From positions 140,068 through 204,067 of the forward strand of contig NZ_JAUYNT010000020.1 in assembly GCF_030698175.1 (NCBI RefSeq): DNA of 64,000 nucleotides, in the 5' to 3' direction. Of the stretch, positions 35,285 to 44,755 are shown piece after piece. The number at the start of each line of letters is the position of its first letter. The stretch's first letter is position 1. The stretch comes from Pseudomonas sp. (GTDB taxonomy: Bacteria > Pseudomonadota > Gammaproteobacteria > Pseudomonadales > Pseudomonadaceae). A model generated the notes under the pieces. That model saw only the letters and a program-made list of their open reading frames with translations. It made no database searches and was not told the origin of the DNA. The translations under genes and the position numbers were made by a program.

Positions 35285-36583
35285 ATGAAGTTGCGCTCGA
35301 TTGATCTATTTGCCGGTGCTGGTGGAATGTCTGAAGGCCTGCGTATGGCTGGATTTGACTGTTTGTGGGCAAATGAAATTGACAAATTTGCTTCAGTTAC
35401 TTTTTCGCAGAATTTCCCAGCTGCTGTCATTAATACAGATGACATTAAAACGTTGTGCGCCGCTGATATCCGTAATCAGTTGGATTTGGCTGTCGGCGAG
35501 ATTGATCTCGTTGTCGGTGGCCCGCCCTGTCAAGGTTTCTCAACCTATGGGCAGCGCGACTCATTTGATCCGCGAAATCAGTTGTATCGAAACTTTTTTG
35601 ATTTTGTAAAAGAGTTTCGGCCGAAGTGTTTTGTTATGGAAAATGTTGCAGGTTTACTGTCGATGAGTGGTGGTGCTGTTATTGAGGATGTTCTCAGTGT
35701 GGCCCGGGGGCTTGGTTATAACACCCATGTTCATAGTGTCCGTGCAGAACAATTCGGTGTTCCTCAGCGTAGGCGTCGAGTTTTTATTATCGGCTCGACT
35801 CTTGGTCCTCCCCCTCTTTTTGTACCTGCAGAATTTGTAGATGCGGGAGGGGCTTCAGGTGAGGTTGCAGATCTGTTTTCTGGGCTGCGGATGAGCAAAG
35901 TAAGAACGGTAAAAGACGCTATTTCTGATCTTTTATTATGTGAGACGCTACCTCCTGCAAGCACTTCTCAATCTATGGCTTATCGTGGGTCTGCTGAGTC
36001 TGAGTACCAGGTGCTTATGCGCGGTGATATGGCGGAGATAACTCACCATTCTGCAAAGCGGATGCTTGGAGTTCGTCGATTAAGGTTGGCTTTGCTCAGG
36101 CCAGGAGATTATGGGGAGCAATTACGTAATCGCATTCAGGGTGACGGCCTACCTTATGGTGCTATTGATGAAATTCTTATGGGGCATGCTGGTGCTCGTG
36201 ATTTAAAAGGATGTAGAAGGCAGGATGTTGAAAAGGAAATTAAATTAAGAGAAATGCTTCATGAGGGGCGGCATTCAGTAGATGAAGTGATGTTGTTTAT
36301 TGATCATGGTGGATTCAAAAATAAATATAGAAAATTGTCATGGGACGAACCAAGCCATACGTTGGTGGCGCATATGGCTAGAGATTGCTCCGATTTTGTA
36401 CACCCAGAACTTGATCGATTTATTTCTGTCAGAGAAGCAGCACGTCTACAATCTTTCCCGGATGATTTTAAACTGCCAGGATCACAGTTTCAGCAATTTA
36501 AACAGTTAGGGAATGCGGTCCCTCCTTTGCTAGCAAGGGCTGTGGGTTTTTCTATAGTGGAGCATTTGAAAGCATGGTTTTAG
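35285..36583 (+). CDS. DNA (cytosine-5-)-methyltransferase of a type II restriction-modification system
   Basis: The enzyme would methylate cytosine C5 in a specific DNA site and protect the host from its partner nuclease. ATG 35285 gives 432 residues; a TTG six bases upstream is less likely. Motifs in order: I DLFAGAGG (7-14), IV GGPPCQGFS (78-86, catalytic C82), VI ENVAG (119-123), VIII QRRRRVFI (161-168), and X QLGNAVPP (about 406-413); the target-recognition region lies between about 180 and 370. Composition and codon use are AT-richer than neighbours. It converges tail to tail with the endonuclease gene (9-base gap). Target site cannot be read from sequence. Confidence 0.93.
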   Translation: MKLRSIDLFAGAGGMSEGLRMAGFDCLWANEIDKFASVTFSQNFPAAVINTDDIKTLCAADIRNQLDLAVGEIDLVVGGPPCQGFSTYGQRDSFDPRNQLYRNFFDFVKEFRPKCFVMENVAGLLSMSGGAVIEDVLSVARGLGYNTHVHSVRAEQFGVPQRRRRVFIIGSTLGPPPLFVPAEFVDAGGASGEVADLFSGLRMSKVRTVKDAISDLLLCETLPPASTSQSMAYRGSAESEYQVLMRGDMAEITHHSAKRMLGVRRLRLALLRPGDYGEQLRNRIQGDGLPYGAIDEILMGHAGARDLKGCRRQDVEKEIKLREMLHEGRHSVDEVMLFIDHGGFKNKYRKLSWDEPSHTLVAHMARDCSDFVHPELDRFISVREAARLQSFPDDFKLPGSQFQQFKQLGNAVPPLLARAVGFSIVEHLKAWF

Positions 36584-36592
36584 TTTGAGCTA

Positions 36593-37777
36593 TTATTGCT
36601 TGTTTTTAGCCTTCCACTTTTTCCAGTCGTCAGTGATTAGTGTTATTAGAGTATCGTTATTATCAAAATAAGATACATAGATGTGTTTTCCGCTGGCGGT
36701 TTTTTTGTCTGATGGGATCGTTCGAGTATTGTAGGAGAAACATGCGTCGAAGCTGCCGTGCTTTTCAATATAATCTCGCTTGTCGGATGGCTGCTGAATT
36801 GTTCCAAGTTCACCTAGATTAATCAGATTGCCGGTTGGTGGAGGAAAGGATTTTGCATCCAGTGTAAAAAGATAGCTTTTATATCCGGCCATCATCATTC
36901 TCTCGCTGCACGGCTTGTCATCTGAAACCCGCTCAGCTAGTGATGCTTTTGCATGTACTCCGCCAAAAGGAATTAGGCCGTTTTTACCCATTCCGTATAA
37001 GCAGATATCTAGTTTGCTGCTGCCTGCAACCTCATCGGCTAGCCCCATTTCGGTCATAAATTTATTTTTTTTCCCTGATTCAAAGCCAAGTTGAATTGAA
37101 ATACCATGTGGGGCAAGAAGTGGAGCGTAATGCCATTTGAAAAATAACTCTAGGGCTTCGCCGCCAGCCCTTGCCCAACTTTGACTTGAGTTGGAGCGTT
37201 TGTATTCCCTTAGGTAGAGCCGGTATACAATATGGTGGTAAATGTCAGAGGGGTTGGCTTCGGGCATTAGCGATATCGCCAGGTGTAGCGCTTCTGCAAT
37301 GGCATCGCGATTTTTCTTTTTTTGACCCGTGAGGTTTAGTTCGGAAAAAAGATTTGTTATGGTTTTTTCAATTTCTTTGTATTTTTTTATTTCGCTACCA
37401 GGAAATTTGATTTCAAAGTTTTTTTCTTGCCACTGAAGAATTAAGTTGAATCCACTTTCAGTTTTATTTGCCCCGATTGGATAAGCAACATCGCTATTAG
37501 TTGATACGTTCTGCTTTGATTCTTCGAAATTAGAGGTTTCTTGCTGAATATATCCTGAGAGTAATAATGCACTTTCAAGTGTGATATCTATTGCCTCACA
37601 CCAGCGGGCCAGTAATTCGATGTCTAGCCTCAGTTCACAGCTTTCATATCGGGAGATGATGGACTGGTTTACGTCAAACAAATTTGCGAGAAATTGCTGG
37701 TTTATATTGGCGTTTTTGCGCTGTTTGACTAGCAGATCTAAAAGGCGGTTGTATTTTTCGGTATATGTGATTTTCAT
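36593..37777 (-). CDS. Type II restriction endonuclease with an N-terminal XRE-type DNA-binding domain
   Basis: The 394-residue protein begins with a helix-turn-helix of the XRE type (about 5-75: FLANLFDVNQSIISRYESCE). The C-terminal part carries a likely PD-(D/E)XK core: GGEALELFFKW (205-215), SSKLDICLYG (253-262) and VHAKASLAERVSDDKP (274-289), a pattern I associate with the CCGG-type BsaWI/SgrAI-like endonucleases, with D257 and K277 as candidate catalytic residues. The position next to a C5-methyltransferase supports the call. The fused XRE domain probably lets it repress its own promoter, replacing a separate C protein. The gene is AT-rich and likely acquired. Family placement is moderate; the endonuclease role is fairly safe. 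Confidence 0.8.
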   Translation of the reverse strand: MKITYTEKYNRLLDLLVKQRKNANINQQFLANLFDVNQSIISRYESCELRLDIELLARWCEAIDITLESALLLSGYIQQETSNFEESKQNVSTNSDVAYPIGANKTESGFNLILQWQEKNFEIKFPGSEIKKYKEIEKTITNLFSELNLTGQKKKNRDAIAEALHLAISLMPEANPSDIYHHIVYRLYLREYKRSNSSQSWARAGGEALELFFKWHYAPLLAPHGISIQLGFESGKKNKFMTEMGLADEVAGSSKLDICLYGMGKNGLIPFGGVHAKASLAERVSDDKPCSERMMMAGYKSYLFTLDAKSFPPPTGNLINLGELGTIQQPSDKRDYIEKHGSFDACFSYNTRTIPSDKKTASGKHIYVSYFDNNDTLITLITDDWKKWKAKNKQ

Positions 37778-37822
37778 GTTGACTTGCTCAGGCTAGAGTC
37801 CTGGCAGGCTGAATGCTCTACG

Positions 37823-37843
37823 TGCATATGCAAAATATGCATA
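37823..37843 (-). promoter_or_regulatory. Candidate operator of the XRE-endonuclease gene
   Basis: TATGCA-AAATA-TGCATA (37827-37843) is a perfect inverted repeat, overlapping a second palindrome TGCATATGCA (37823-37832), about 45-65 bases upstream of the endonuclease start. On the minus strand, TTGTAG followed after 16 bases by TATTTT could be the promoter, in which case the palindrome overlaps the -10 region. Binding by the fused XRE domain is inferred. Confidence 0.5.
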
Positions 37844-37992
37844 AATCTAAAGGCTACAACGCGCCAATCATTACTGAGTCCACGCAAGTAATAGGGCTGC
37901 GCATACCTGCAGTAGCTATCAGGCTCTTGTTGACTAAAAAATCTGTTGCGCGTGTTTGTTACCGTGGCCAGCAGGCCAAGGCCGGCCGCAAG

Positions 37993-38028
37993 CAGTAATA
38001 TGCGCGATTGTTTCTTCAAGGGATTGCC
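37993..38028. repeat. 36-bp direct repeat, right copy (sbcD leader and ribosome site)
   Basis: Identical to 34996-35031. Here it contains CAAGGG, the ribosome site of sbcD, and ends one base before the sbcD ATG at 38030, so this is likely the original target and the left copy the duplicate, or the duplication arose on insertion. Confidence 0.92.
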
Positions 38029-38029
38029 C

Positions 38030-39250
38030 ATGCGCATTCTGCACAGCTCCGACTGGCACCTGGGCCAGCACTTTATGGGCAAGACCCGCCTACTTGAGCA
38101 TCAGGCCTTTCTCGCCTGGCTGATCGAGCAGGTGCAGGCGCAACAGGTGGACGCGGTGCTGGTGGCCGGGGATATTTTCGACACCGGCGCGCCGCCCAGT
38201 TATGCCCGTGAGCTGTACAACCAGCTTATTGTTGAAATGCGTAAAACGGGAGCCGAGCTGCTGGTGCTCGGCGGTAACCATGACTCAGTGGCCATGCTCG
38301 GTGAGAGCAAGACCCTGCTGGCGCAGCTGAATACCCGGGTGATCCCCGGCGTCTGCGCGCAGCTGAGTGAGCAAGTGCTGGTGCTGCATACGCGCGATGG
38401 CCAGCCTGGCGCGATCCTCTGCGCCATCCCCTTTATCCGCCCCCGCGATGTGCTGCACAGCCAGGCCGGGGAGAGCGCGCAAGACAAACAGCTGGGGCTG
38501 CAGACGGCGATCCAGCAGCACTATCAGCAGCTGTATGCCTTGGCCGAAAGCCAGCGCGATGCGCTGGGCGGGCATTTGCCGATTATCGCCACCGGCCATT
38601 TGACTACGGTCGGGGCCAGTGCCAGCGAGTCGGTGCGGGAGATCTACGTCGGCAGCCTGGAAGCCTTCCCCACCAGCGCTTTTCCGCCGGCGGCCTATAT
38701 CGCATTGGGGCATATTCACCGGCCGCAGAAGGTCGGTGGTCTGGAGCATATCCGCTACTGCGGCTCGCCCATCCCGCTGAGTTTCGATGAGGCCAAGCAG
38801 CAGAAGGAAGTGCTGTTGGTGGACTTGAATGGCGAGGGTTTGCAGCAGGTGACGGCCTTGCCGGTGCCACGTTTTCAGCCACTTGTGTCGTTGCGTGGCA
38901 ACTTGACGGAGCTGCACAGCGCCATCGCCGAGGCTGCCGAACAAGGCACGGCTGAGACGCCGGTATGGCTGGAAGTGCTGGTGACTGCCGATGATTATTT
39001 GAGCGATTTGCAGCCACGGATTCAGGCCTTTACCGAAGGCTTGCCGGTGGAAGTGCTGCGCATCCGCCGCGAGCGCGGCACGGCGGTGGCCGGTTTGACC
39101 AGCGCCAGCCGGGAAACCCTGGATGAACTGAGCGTGGCCGATGTGTTCGCCCAGCGTCTGAGCAGTGAAACCCTGGAGCCTGAGGTGCAGGCGCGCTTGG
39201 CGGGCCTGTACCAGCAAGTGGTGGCCGAGTTGACGGAGCCACAAACATGA
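38030..39250 (+). CDS. sbcD: Exonuclease subunit SbcD
   Basis: SbcD is the Mre11-like nuclease of the SbcCD complex, which cuts DNA hairpins and processes double-strand ends. ATG 38030 gives 406 residues starting MRILHSSDWHLGQHF, the phosphoesterase motif I; GDIFDTG and GGNHDSV supply further metal ligands, then ATGHLTTVG and ALGHIHRPQ. The frame is open upstream to 37946 but only through the direct repeat. It overlaps sbcC by 4 bases (ATGA). The restriction-modification insertion lies directly upstream, yet the ribosome site is intact because the target was duplicated. Confidence 0.96.
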   Translation: MRILHSSDWHLGQHFMGKTRLLEHQAFLAWLIEQVQAQQVDAVLVAGDIFDTGAPPSYARELYNQLIVEMRKTGAELLVLGGNHDSVAMLGESKTLLAQLNTRVIPGVCAQLSEQVLVLHTRDGQPGAILCAIPFIRPRDVLHSQAGESAQDKQLGLQTAIQQHYQQLYALAESQRDALGGHLPIIATGHLTTVGASASESVREIYVGSLEAFPTSAFPPAAYIALGHIHRPQKVGGLEHIRYCGSPIPLSFDEAKQQKEVLLVDLNGEGLQQVTALPVPRFQPLVSLRGNLTELHSAIAEAAEQGTAETPVWLEVLVTADDYLSDLQPRIQAFTEGLPVEVLRIRRERGTAVAGLTSASRETLDELSVADVFAQRLSSETLEPEVQARLAGLYQQVVAELTEPQT

Positions 39251-42200
39251 AGATCCTCAGCCTGCGCCTGAGAAACCTTAATTCGCTGAAAGGCGAATGG
39301 AAGATCGACTTTGCCGCCGAGCCGTTCAAAGACAACGGCTTGTTCGCCATCACCGGCCCCACCGGCGCCGGTAAAACCACCTTGCTGGATGCCATTTGTC
39401 TGGCCCTCTATCACCGCACACCGCGCATGAGCACGCTGTCGGCCAGCAGCAACGAGCTGCTGACCCGGCATACCAGTGATTGCCTGGCCGAGGTCGAGTT
39501 TGCGGTCAAGGATCAGCATTACCGCGCCTTCTGGAGCCAGCGCCGGGCCCGCGACAAAAGCGACGGCGCGCTGCAGGCACCCAAGGTCGAGCTGGTGCAA
39601 ATCGACCCAGCAACTGGGCTTGGCCATATCCTTACCGACAAACTGAATGAAAAGCTCAAGCTGACCGAGAGCCTCACCGGGCTGGATTTTGAGCGCTTCA
39701 CCAAATCCATGCTGCTGGCCCAGGGCGGTTTCGCCGCGTTTCTGGAGGCCAACGCCAATCAGCGCGCCGAGCTGCTGGAGGAGCTGACCGGCACCGATAT
39801 CTACGGGCAGATTTCCCAGCGGGTGTTCGAGCAGACCCGTGAGGTCAAAGCCGCATTGGACCAGCTGCGTGCCCGCGCCGATGGCGTTGAGCTGCTTAGC
39901 GATGAGCAGCGCAGCGAGTTGCAGGCCGAGGCGCAAAGCCTGCTGGCCGATGAGGCCGAGTTGCTCCGTCAGCAACAGCAACTGCAGCTGCAACGCCAGT
40001 GGTGCGAGGACCTGGCCAAGGCGCAAAACCAGCAACAAATAGCCCAGCACCACGAGCAGCAAGCGCTGCTGGAGTTGGCCGACGCGCAGCCACAGCTTGA
40101 GCAGTTGGCCGCCAGCGAACCGGCCAGCAAATTGCAGCCGGTGTATGCCGCCAAGCAACAGACGCAACAGGCCGTGCAGCAGTTGCAGCAGACGCTGACG
40201 CACACCGCGAGCGCCCAGCTGCAGGCCGGCGGGCAAGTCAGTCAGCGCCTCTGGCAAGCCTGTCAGTTGAGCCAGGCCTTGGCCCAGGCGCGGCAGGCCG
40301 AGTTGGTCGACTTACAGCGCCAGCGCATGCAGCTCGACGCCGAGCTGGCTGAGCAGCCGCAGCGCAGTCAGCTGGGCGAACAGTTGCGCGCCTGGGCTGG
40401 GCAGTTCGAGCAGTTGCAGCAACTGGCCGCAGACAGCAGCAGTCACACCGCCAAGCAACAGCAGGGTCGCCAGCAGCTCGAATCCCAGGCCCGGCAGCTT
40501 GCAGAGCAAAAAATACAGCTCGTGGCGGCGCGCACTCAGTGGCAGCAGGCGCAACAGCAGCAAGCGCTCGAACAGGCGCAGCTCGATCAGCTGCTGAGTG
40601 AGACCCAGGGCGGCAATGAGGCGGCCCTGCGCGAACAATGGCAGCGCCTGCTCAATCAAGGCCACGGCCTGGAACGGCTCGGCGAACTGGCGCTGCTGCG
40701 TCAGCAACTGGCCCAACAGGCCGCGCAGTTGCAGGACGGTTTAAACACCCAGCTCAGCCAGTTAAGCGACAAAGAACAGGCCCTGACGGCCTTGCGCAGC
40801 CAGTACAAAGACTTGGCCCAGCAGGTGCGCGACCAGGAGCAACTGCTCAAGCAGGAGCAGCGCATTCAGGCCCTGGAGGTCTACCGAGCGCAGTTGCAGG
40901 CGGGCGCTGCCTGCCCGCTGTGCGGCTCCCATGAGCATCCGGCGATTGCCGACTATCAGGTGCTGGATGTGTCGGCCACCGAGCAGACGCTGCAAGCCAA
41001 GAGTGCCGCGCTGGAGGCGCTCAAGGAGCAGGGCGAAACCCTCAAGGCCGAGCTGGCCACCCTCACCGAACGGCTGCAGCAGCAAAGCCTGCAGCTGCAG
41101 CGCTGTGGGGATGAGCGTCAGCAGCAGGCCGAACACTGGCAGCAGCAGTGTCAAACGCTGGGGCTGCAACTGGCCGATGCCGCCGCCTTGAGCGCCGCCA
41201 AACAACAGCAGGGCCGCGAGCAGGCCGATTTGCAGCAACGGCTGGCGCAGCTCGACAGCCGCAAGGTCGCGCTGGAAAGCGCCCGCAGCCTTTGTCAGCA
41301 GTCTGAAAAAGACTGCAGCACGGCCGAGCAACAACAGGCGTTGCTGGATAAAGACTGGCTCAATCAGCAGCAGCAACTGAGCGAGCTGGCCGAGCGCCTG
41401 GCGCAACTGCAACAACAACACAGCCAGCAGTCTGCCGTCCTCAGTCAGGCGCTGGCCGCCCTGGGTTACAGCCTGCCGAGCGACGGCGCCAGCTGGTTGC
41501 GTGAGCGCGAGCAGGAGTGGCAGCTCTGGCAGCAACAGCAGCAGCAACTGCGTGATCTCGATGCTCGCCAGCGTGATTTTGAGCATGGCCTGCAGGCCGC
41601 CAGTCAGCTGCACGCACTCTGGCAGCAGCGTTGGACGGCCCTGAGTCAGGCCGATCTGGCTGACTTGGCTGATTTGGCGGCGGACGTTTTGGCGCAACTG
41701 TCGCTGGCGCAAGTCGAGGCCCAGTACCAGGCAGTGCAGCAGTTGGCCAGCGAACTGCTGGGTAAACAGCAAAGCCTCAGCGAGCAACTGGCGCAGGAGC
41801 AACAGACCCTCGACAGTCGCCAGCACGATTGGCTCGCCGCCTTGGCGCAAAGCCCGTTTGCCTCTGAGGCGGCCTTTGCCTCCGCGCTGTTAAGTGACGA
41901 GCAACAGAGCAGTCTGCAGAGCCTCAAGGCTCGGCTGGACAAACTGCTGACCGAAGCCCGCGCCCTTAAAGCCGCCAGCGAGCAGACCGTGGCCCAGCTG
42001 CTGGCCGCGCCGCAAACCCAGCTCAGTCGCGGCCAGTTGGATGAGCAATTGCAGCGCCTACAAAGCCTGAGTAAAACCCTCAGCGAGCGCCAAGGCGAAC
42101 TGCGCGCCCAGCTACAGGGCGATGAGCTGCGCCGGCAGGGTTTGCAGCTGTTGTTTGCCGAAATCACTACCAAGCAAGCCGAGTACGACCTCTGGCAGCA

Positions 42201-42705
42201 ACTCAACAGCCTGATCGGCTCGGCCGATGGCGCCAAGTACCGCAAGTTTGCCCAGGGCCTGACCCTCGATCATCTGGTCTATCTGGCCAATCAACAGCTG
42301 CAACGCCTGCACGGCCGCTATCAGTTGGCGCGGCGCAGCAGTGGCGAGTTGGAGCTGGAAGTGCTCGATACCTGGCAGGGCGACGTGGCCCGCGATTGCA
42401 AAACCCTGTCCGGTGGCGAGAGCTTTTTGGTTAGCTTGGCCCTGGCCTTGGCGCTGTCCGATCTGGTCAGCCACAAGACCAGCATCGACTCACTGTTTCT
42501 CGACGAAGGCTTTGGCACCCTGGATGGCGAAACCCTGGAAGTGGCGCTGGATGCCCTGGATGCCTTGAACGCCAGCGGCAAGATGATCGGCGTCATCAGC
42601 CACGTTGAGGCCCTGAAGGAGCGCATCCCGGTGCAGCTGAAAGTACACAAGAGTGTCGGCCTGGGTTACAGCGCGCTGGATAAGCGTTATGCCGTGCCGA
42701 GTTAG
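39247..42705 (+). CDS. sbcC: Exonuclease subunit SbcC (SMC-like ATPase)
   Basis: SbcC is the Rad50-like ATPase partner of SbcD. The 1152-residue protein has Walker A GPTGAGKT (37-44), two long coiled coils exceptionally rich in Gln, Leu and Ala, a zinc hook CPLC (C556, C559) at the apex, the ABC signature LSGGES (about 1053-1058) and Walker B SLFLDEGFGTLD (about 1082-1093). Overlap with sbcD shows translational coupling. The glutamine-rich coiled coils produce long open frames on the other strand that are not genes. Confidence 0.96.
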   Translation: MKILSLRLRNLNSLKGEWKIDFAAEPFKDNGLFAITGPTGAGKTTLLDAICLALYHRTPRMSTLSASSNELLTRHTSDCLAEVEFAVKDQHYRAFWSQRRARDKSDGALQAPKVELVQIDPATGLGHILTDKLNEKLKLTESLTGLDFERFTKSMLLAQGGFAAFLEANANQRAELLEELTGTDIYGQISQRVFEQTREVKAALDQLRARADGVELLSDEQRSELQAEAQSLLADEAELLRQQQQLQLQRQWCEDLAKAQNQQQIAQHHEQQALLELADAQPQLEQLAASEPASKLQPVYAAKQQTQQAVQQLQQTLTHTASAQLQAGGQVSQRLWQACQLSQALAQARQAELVDLQRQRMQLDAELAEQPQRSQLGEQLRAWAGQFEQLQQLAADSSSHTAKQQQGRQQLESQARQLAEQKIQLVAARTQWQQAQQQQALEQAQLDQLLSETQGGNEAALREQWQRLLNQGHGLERLGELALLRQQLAQQAAQLQDGLNTQLSQLSDKEQALTALRSQYKDLAQQVRDQEQLLKQEQRIQALEVYRAQLQAGAACPLCGSHEHPAIADYQVLDVSATEQTLQAKSAALEALKEQGETLKAELATLTERLQQQSLQLQRCGDERQQQAEHWQQQCQTLGLQLADAAALSAAKQQQGREQADLQQRLAQLDSRKVALESARSLCQQSEKDCSTAEQQQALLDKDWLNQQQQLSELAERLAQLQQQHSQQSAVLSQALAALGYSLPSDGASWLREREQEWQLWQQQQQQLRDLDARQRDFEHGLQAASQLHALWQQRWTALSQADLADLADLAADVLAQLSLAQVEAQYQAVQQLASELLGKQQSLSEQLAQEQQTLDSRQHDWLAALAQSPFASEAAFASALLSDEQQSSLQSLKARLDKLLTEARALKAASEQTVAQLLAAPQTQLSRGQLDEQLQRLQSLSKTLSERQGELRAQLQGDELRRQGLQLLFAEITTKQAEYDLWQQLNSLIGSADGAKYRKFAQGLTLDHLVYLANQQLQRLHGRYQLARRSSGELELEVLDTWQGDVARDCKTLSGGESFLVSLALALALSDLVSHKTSIDSLFLDEGFGTLDGETLEVALDALDALNASGKMIGVISHVEALKERIPVQLKVHKSVGLGYSALDKRYAVPS

Positions 42706-42872
42706 GTGCGAGCGGTGGAATGAGCTTGCGGCACTGCCGTCTGGTCGTTCAAGTCGGGATTTTCTGCGCCTTTGGGTGTATAAATCCCGCCGTTGCTTAA
42801 GGGGTATTCCCCCGGATTTTATTTGAATCTGCTTCAGTCCATACAGCAGGTTCCCAGTCTCGAGGAGTGATC

Positions 42873-43577
42873 ATGGGCGCACAGTGGAAAGTTAAGGGTA
42901 GAGAAGCCGCCGCCAATACCCGCGGCAAAGTGTTCGGCAAACTGGCCAAAGAAATCGCCATCGCCGCCCGCGCCGGCGCCGATATCGACATGAATCCGCG
43001 TCTGCGTTTGGTGGTCGAGCAAGCCAAAAAAGCCTCGATGCCCAAGGAAACCCTGGAGCGCGCGATCAAAAAAGGCGCCGGTCTGCTCGGCGACACCGTG
43101 CATTACGAGCACCTGACCTACGAAGGTTTTGCCCCGCACCGGGTGCCGGTGATCATTGAGTGCCTGACCGACAACACCAACCGTACCGTGGCGGAAATCC
43201 GCGTGCTGTTTCGCAAGGGCCAGCTCGGCGCTTCCGGTTCGGTGGCCTGGGATTTCGACTATCTGGGCATGATCGAGGCCACGCCTGCCAGCGGTGACGC
43301 CGACCCTGAACTGGCCGCCATCGAAGCCGGCGCCCAAGACTTTGAGCCGGGCGACGAAGAGGGCAGTACGCTGTTTCTCAGCGAGCCTACCGATATGGAC
43401 CTGGTCTGCCGCGCCTTGCCGACTTATGGCTTTAACGTGGTCTCGGCCAAGCTCGGCTACCGGCCTAAAAACACCGTGACATTGAACGATTCCGAGCTGG
43501 AAGAAGTCGAAGCTTTTCTCGCCGCTCTCGACGCCCATGACGATGTGCAAAATATGTACGTCGGTTTGGCGGACTAA
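42873..43577 (+). CDS. YebC/TACO1-family protein (YeeN-like paralogue)
   Basis: YebC-family proteins were first described as DNA-binding regulators (PmpR in P. aeruginosa) and more recently tied to translation of proline stretches. This 234-residue protein starts at ATG 42873 with GAGGAG upstream; an earlier GTG at 42867 overlaps that site. Typical blocks are [43 protein letters not shown] and [18 protein letters not shown]. The N terminus ([19 protein letters not shown]) differs from canonical YebC (MAGHSKW..) and marks the paralogous branch. It is monocistronic. Which of the proposed roles applies is unknown. Confidence 0.9.
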   Translation: MGAQWKVKGREAAANTRGKVFGKLAKEIAIAARAGADIDMNPRLRLVVEQAKKASMPKETLERAIKKGAGLLGDTVHYEHLTYEGFAPHRVPVIIECLTDNTNRTVAEIRVLFRKGQLGASGSVAWDFDYLGMIEATPASGDADPELAAIEAGAQDFEPGDEEGSTLFLSEPTDMDLVCRALPTYGFNVVSAKLGYRPKNTVTLNDSELEEVEAFLAALDAHDDVQNMYVGLAD

Positions 43578-43717
43578 AACCGTTGCAGACTCAGCGGCAA
43601 CACGCGCGGCCAAGTCCGTTCCTGGCAGCGTAATCACTCCAGGCGTGGCCTTGGCCGCGATGCTTTTACGGGTGGCCAGGGCCGCCCGCCAGGATCATCT
43701 TGAAGGGAGTTCAGGTC

Positions 43718-44755
43718 ATGACACTGCAGCAGTTATTGGGCATCGAGTTGCCTATCATCCAGGCGCCGATGGCTGGCGTGCAGGACCATCGTCTGGCCGT
43801 AGCGGTCAGCAATGCCGGTGGGCTGGGTTCGCTGCCGGCGGCCATGCTCAGCCTGGAGGCGCTGCGCAGTGAACTCATCGCCCTCCAGGCGCAGACCGAC
43901 AAGCCGTTTAACGTCAACTTCTTCTGCCATAGCCCGCCCGTGCCTGATGCCGCGCGCGAGGCTGGCTGGCGCGCCGCCTTGGCGCCTTATTATGCAGAGC
44001 TGGGGCTGGACGCCGCGCAGATTCCCAACGGCCCCGGCCGTGCGCCCTTTAGCGCCGCGGCCGCCGAGCTGTTGGCCGAGTTTCGTCCGGCAGTGCTGAG
44101 CTTTCACTTTGGCTTACCGTCCTCTGAGTTGCTGGCCCAGGTGCGCAGTTGGGGCAGCAAGGTGATCGCCTCGGCCACCACGGTTGCCGAAGCCTTGTGG
44201 CTGGAGACCCAGGGGGTGGATGCGATCATCGCCCAGGGTTTGGAAGCCGGCGGCCATCGTGGGCATTTCCTGTCCATGGACTTAACCGAGCAAGCCGGCA
44301 CCTTCGCCCTGTTGCCGCGCATTGTGCATACGGTACGGGTGCCGGTAATTGCCGCCGGCGGGATTGTCGATGCGCAAGGGGTCGCGGCCGCCATGGCCTT
44401 GGGCGCGGTGGGGGTGCAAGTCGGCACGGCTTATCTGCTTTGCCCGGAGGCCACCACCAGCGCCGTACACCGCGCCGCGCTGCAAAGCCCAGATGCCAGT
44501 CACACAGCCTTGACCACCTTATTTAGTGGTCGCCCGGCCCGCGGCATCGTCAACCGGGTGATGCGTGAACTCGGCCCGCTTAGCGCCATGTCCCCTGAAT
44601 TCCCCCTGGCCACCAGTGCCATCGCGCCGCTACGGGCCAAGGCCGAAAGCCAAGGCAGCGGCGACTTCTCCCCGCTCTGGTGCGGGCAGAATGCCAGTGG
44701 TTGCAAGGTAATTGGAGCGGCGCAGTTGACGCGGGAATTGGCGGCTGGGTTTTAA
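43718..44755 (+). CDS. Nitronate monooxygenase (2-nitropropane dioxygenase family)
   Basis: FMN enzymes of this family oxidise nitronates such as propionate-3-nitronate. ATG 43718 follows GAAGGGAG and gives 345 residues. Family features are PIIQAPMAGVQDHRLAVAVS and NAGGLGSLP at the N terminus, VDAIIAQGLEAGGHRGHF around the flavin phosphate, AAGGIVDAQGVAAAMALGA, and the C-terminal ARGIVNRVMRE. The sequence GHRGHF contains the histidine usually proposed as catalytic base. The stop abuts the next gene's GTG start, suggesting cotranscription with the hydrolase. Confidence 0.92.
   Translation: MTLQQLLGIELPIIQAPMAGVQDHRLAVAVSNAGGLGSLPAAMLSLEALRSELIALQAQTDKPFNVNFFCHSPPVPDAAREAGWRAALAPYYAELGLDAAQIPNGPGRAPFSAAAAELLAEFRPAVLSFHFGLPSSELLAQVRSWGSKVIASATTVAEALWLETQGVDAIIAQGLEAGGHRGHFLSMDLTEQAGTFALLPRIVHTVRVPVIAAGGIVDAQGVAAAMALGAVGVQVGTAYLLCPEATTSAVHRAALQSPDASHTALTTLFSGRPARGIVNRVMRELGPLSAMSPEFPLATSAIAPLRAKAESQGSGDFSPLWCGQNASGCKVIGAAQLTRELAAGF

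Noticed and set aside
40762..41850. Large minus-strand frame opposite sbcC
   Set aside because: Caused by CAG/CTG-rich codons of the sbcC coiled coil; only Leu/Gln low complexity.
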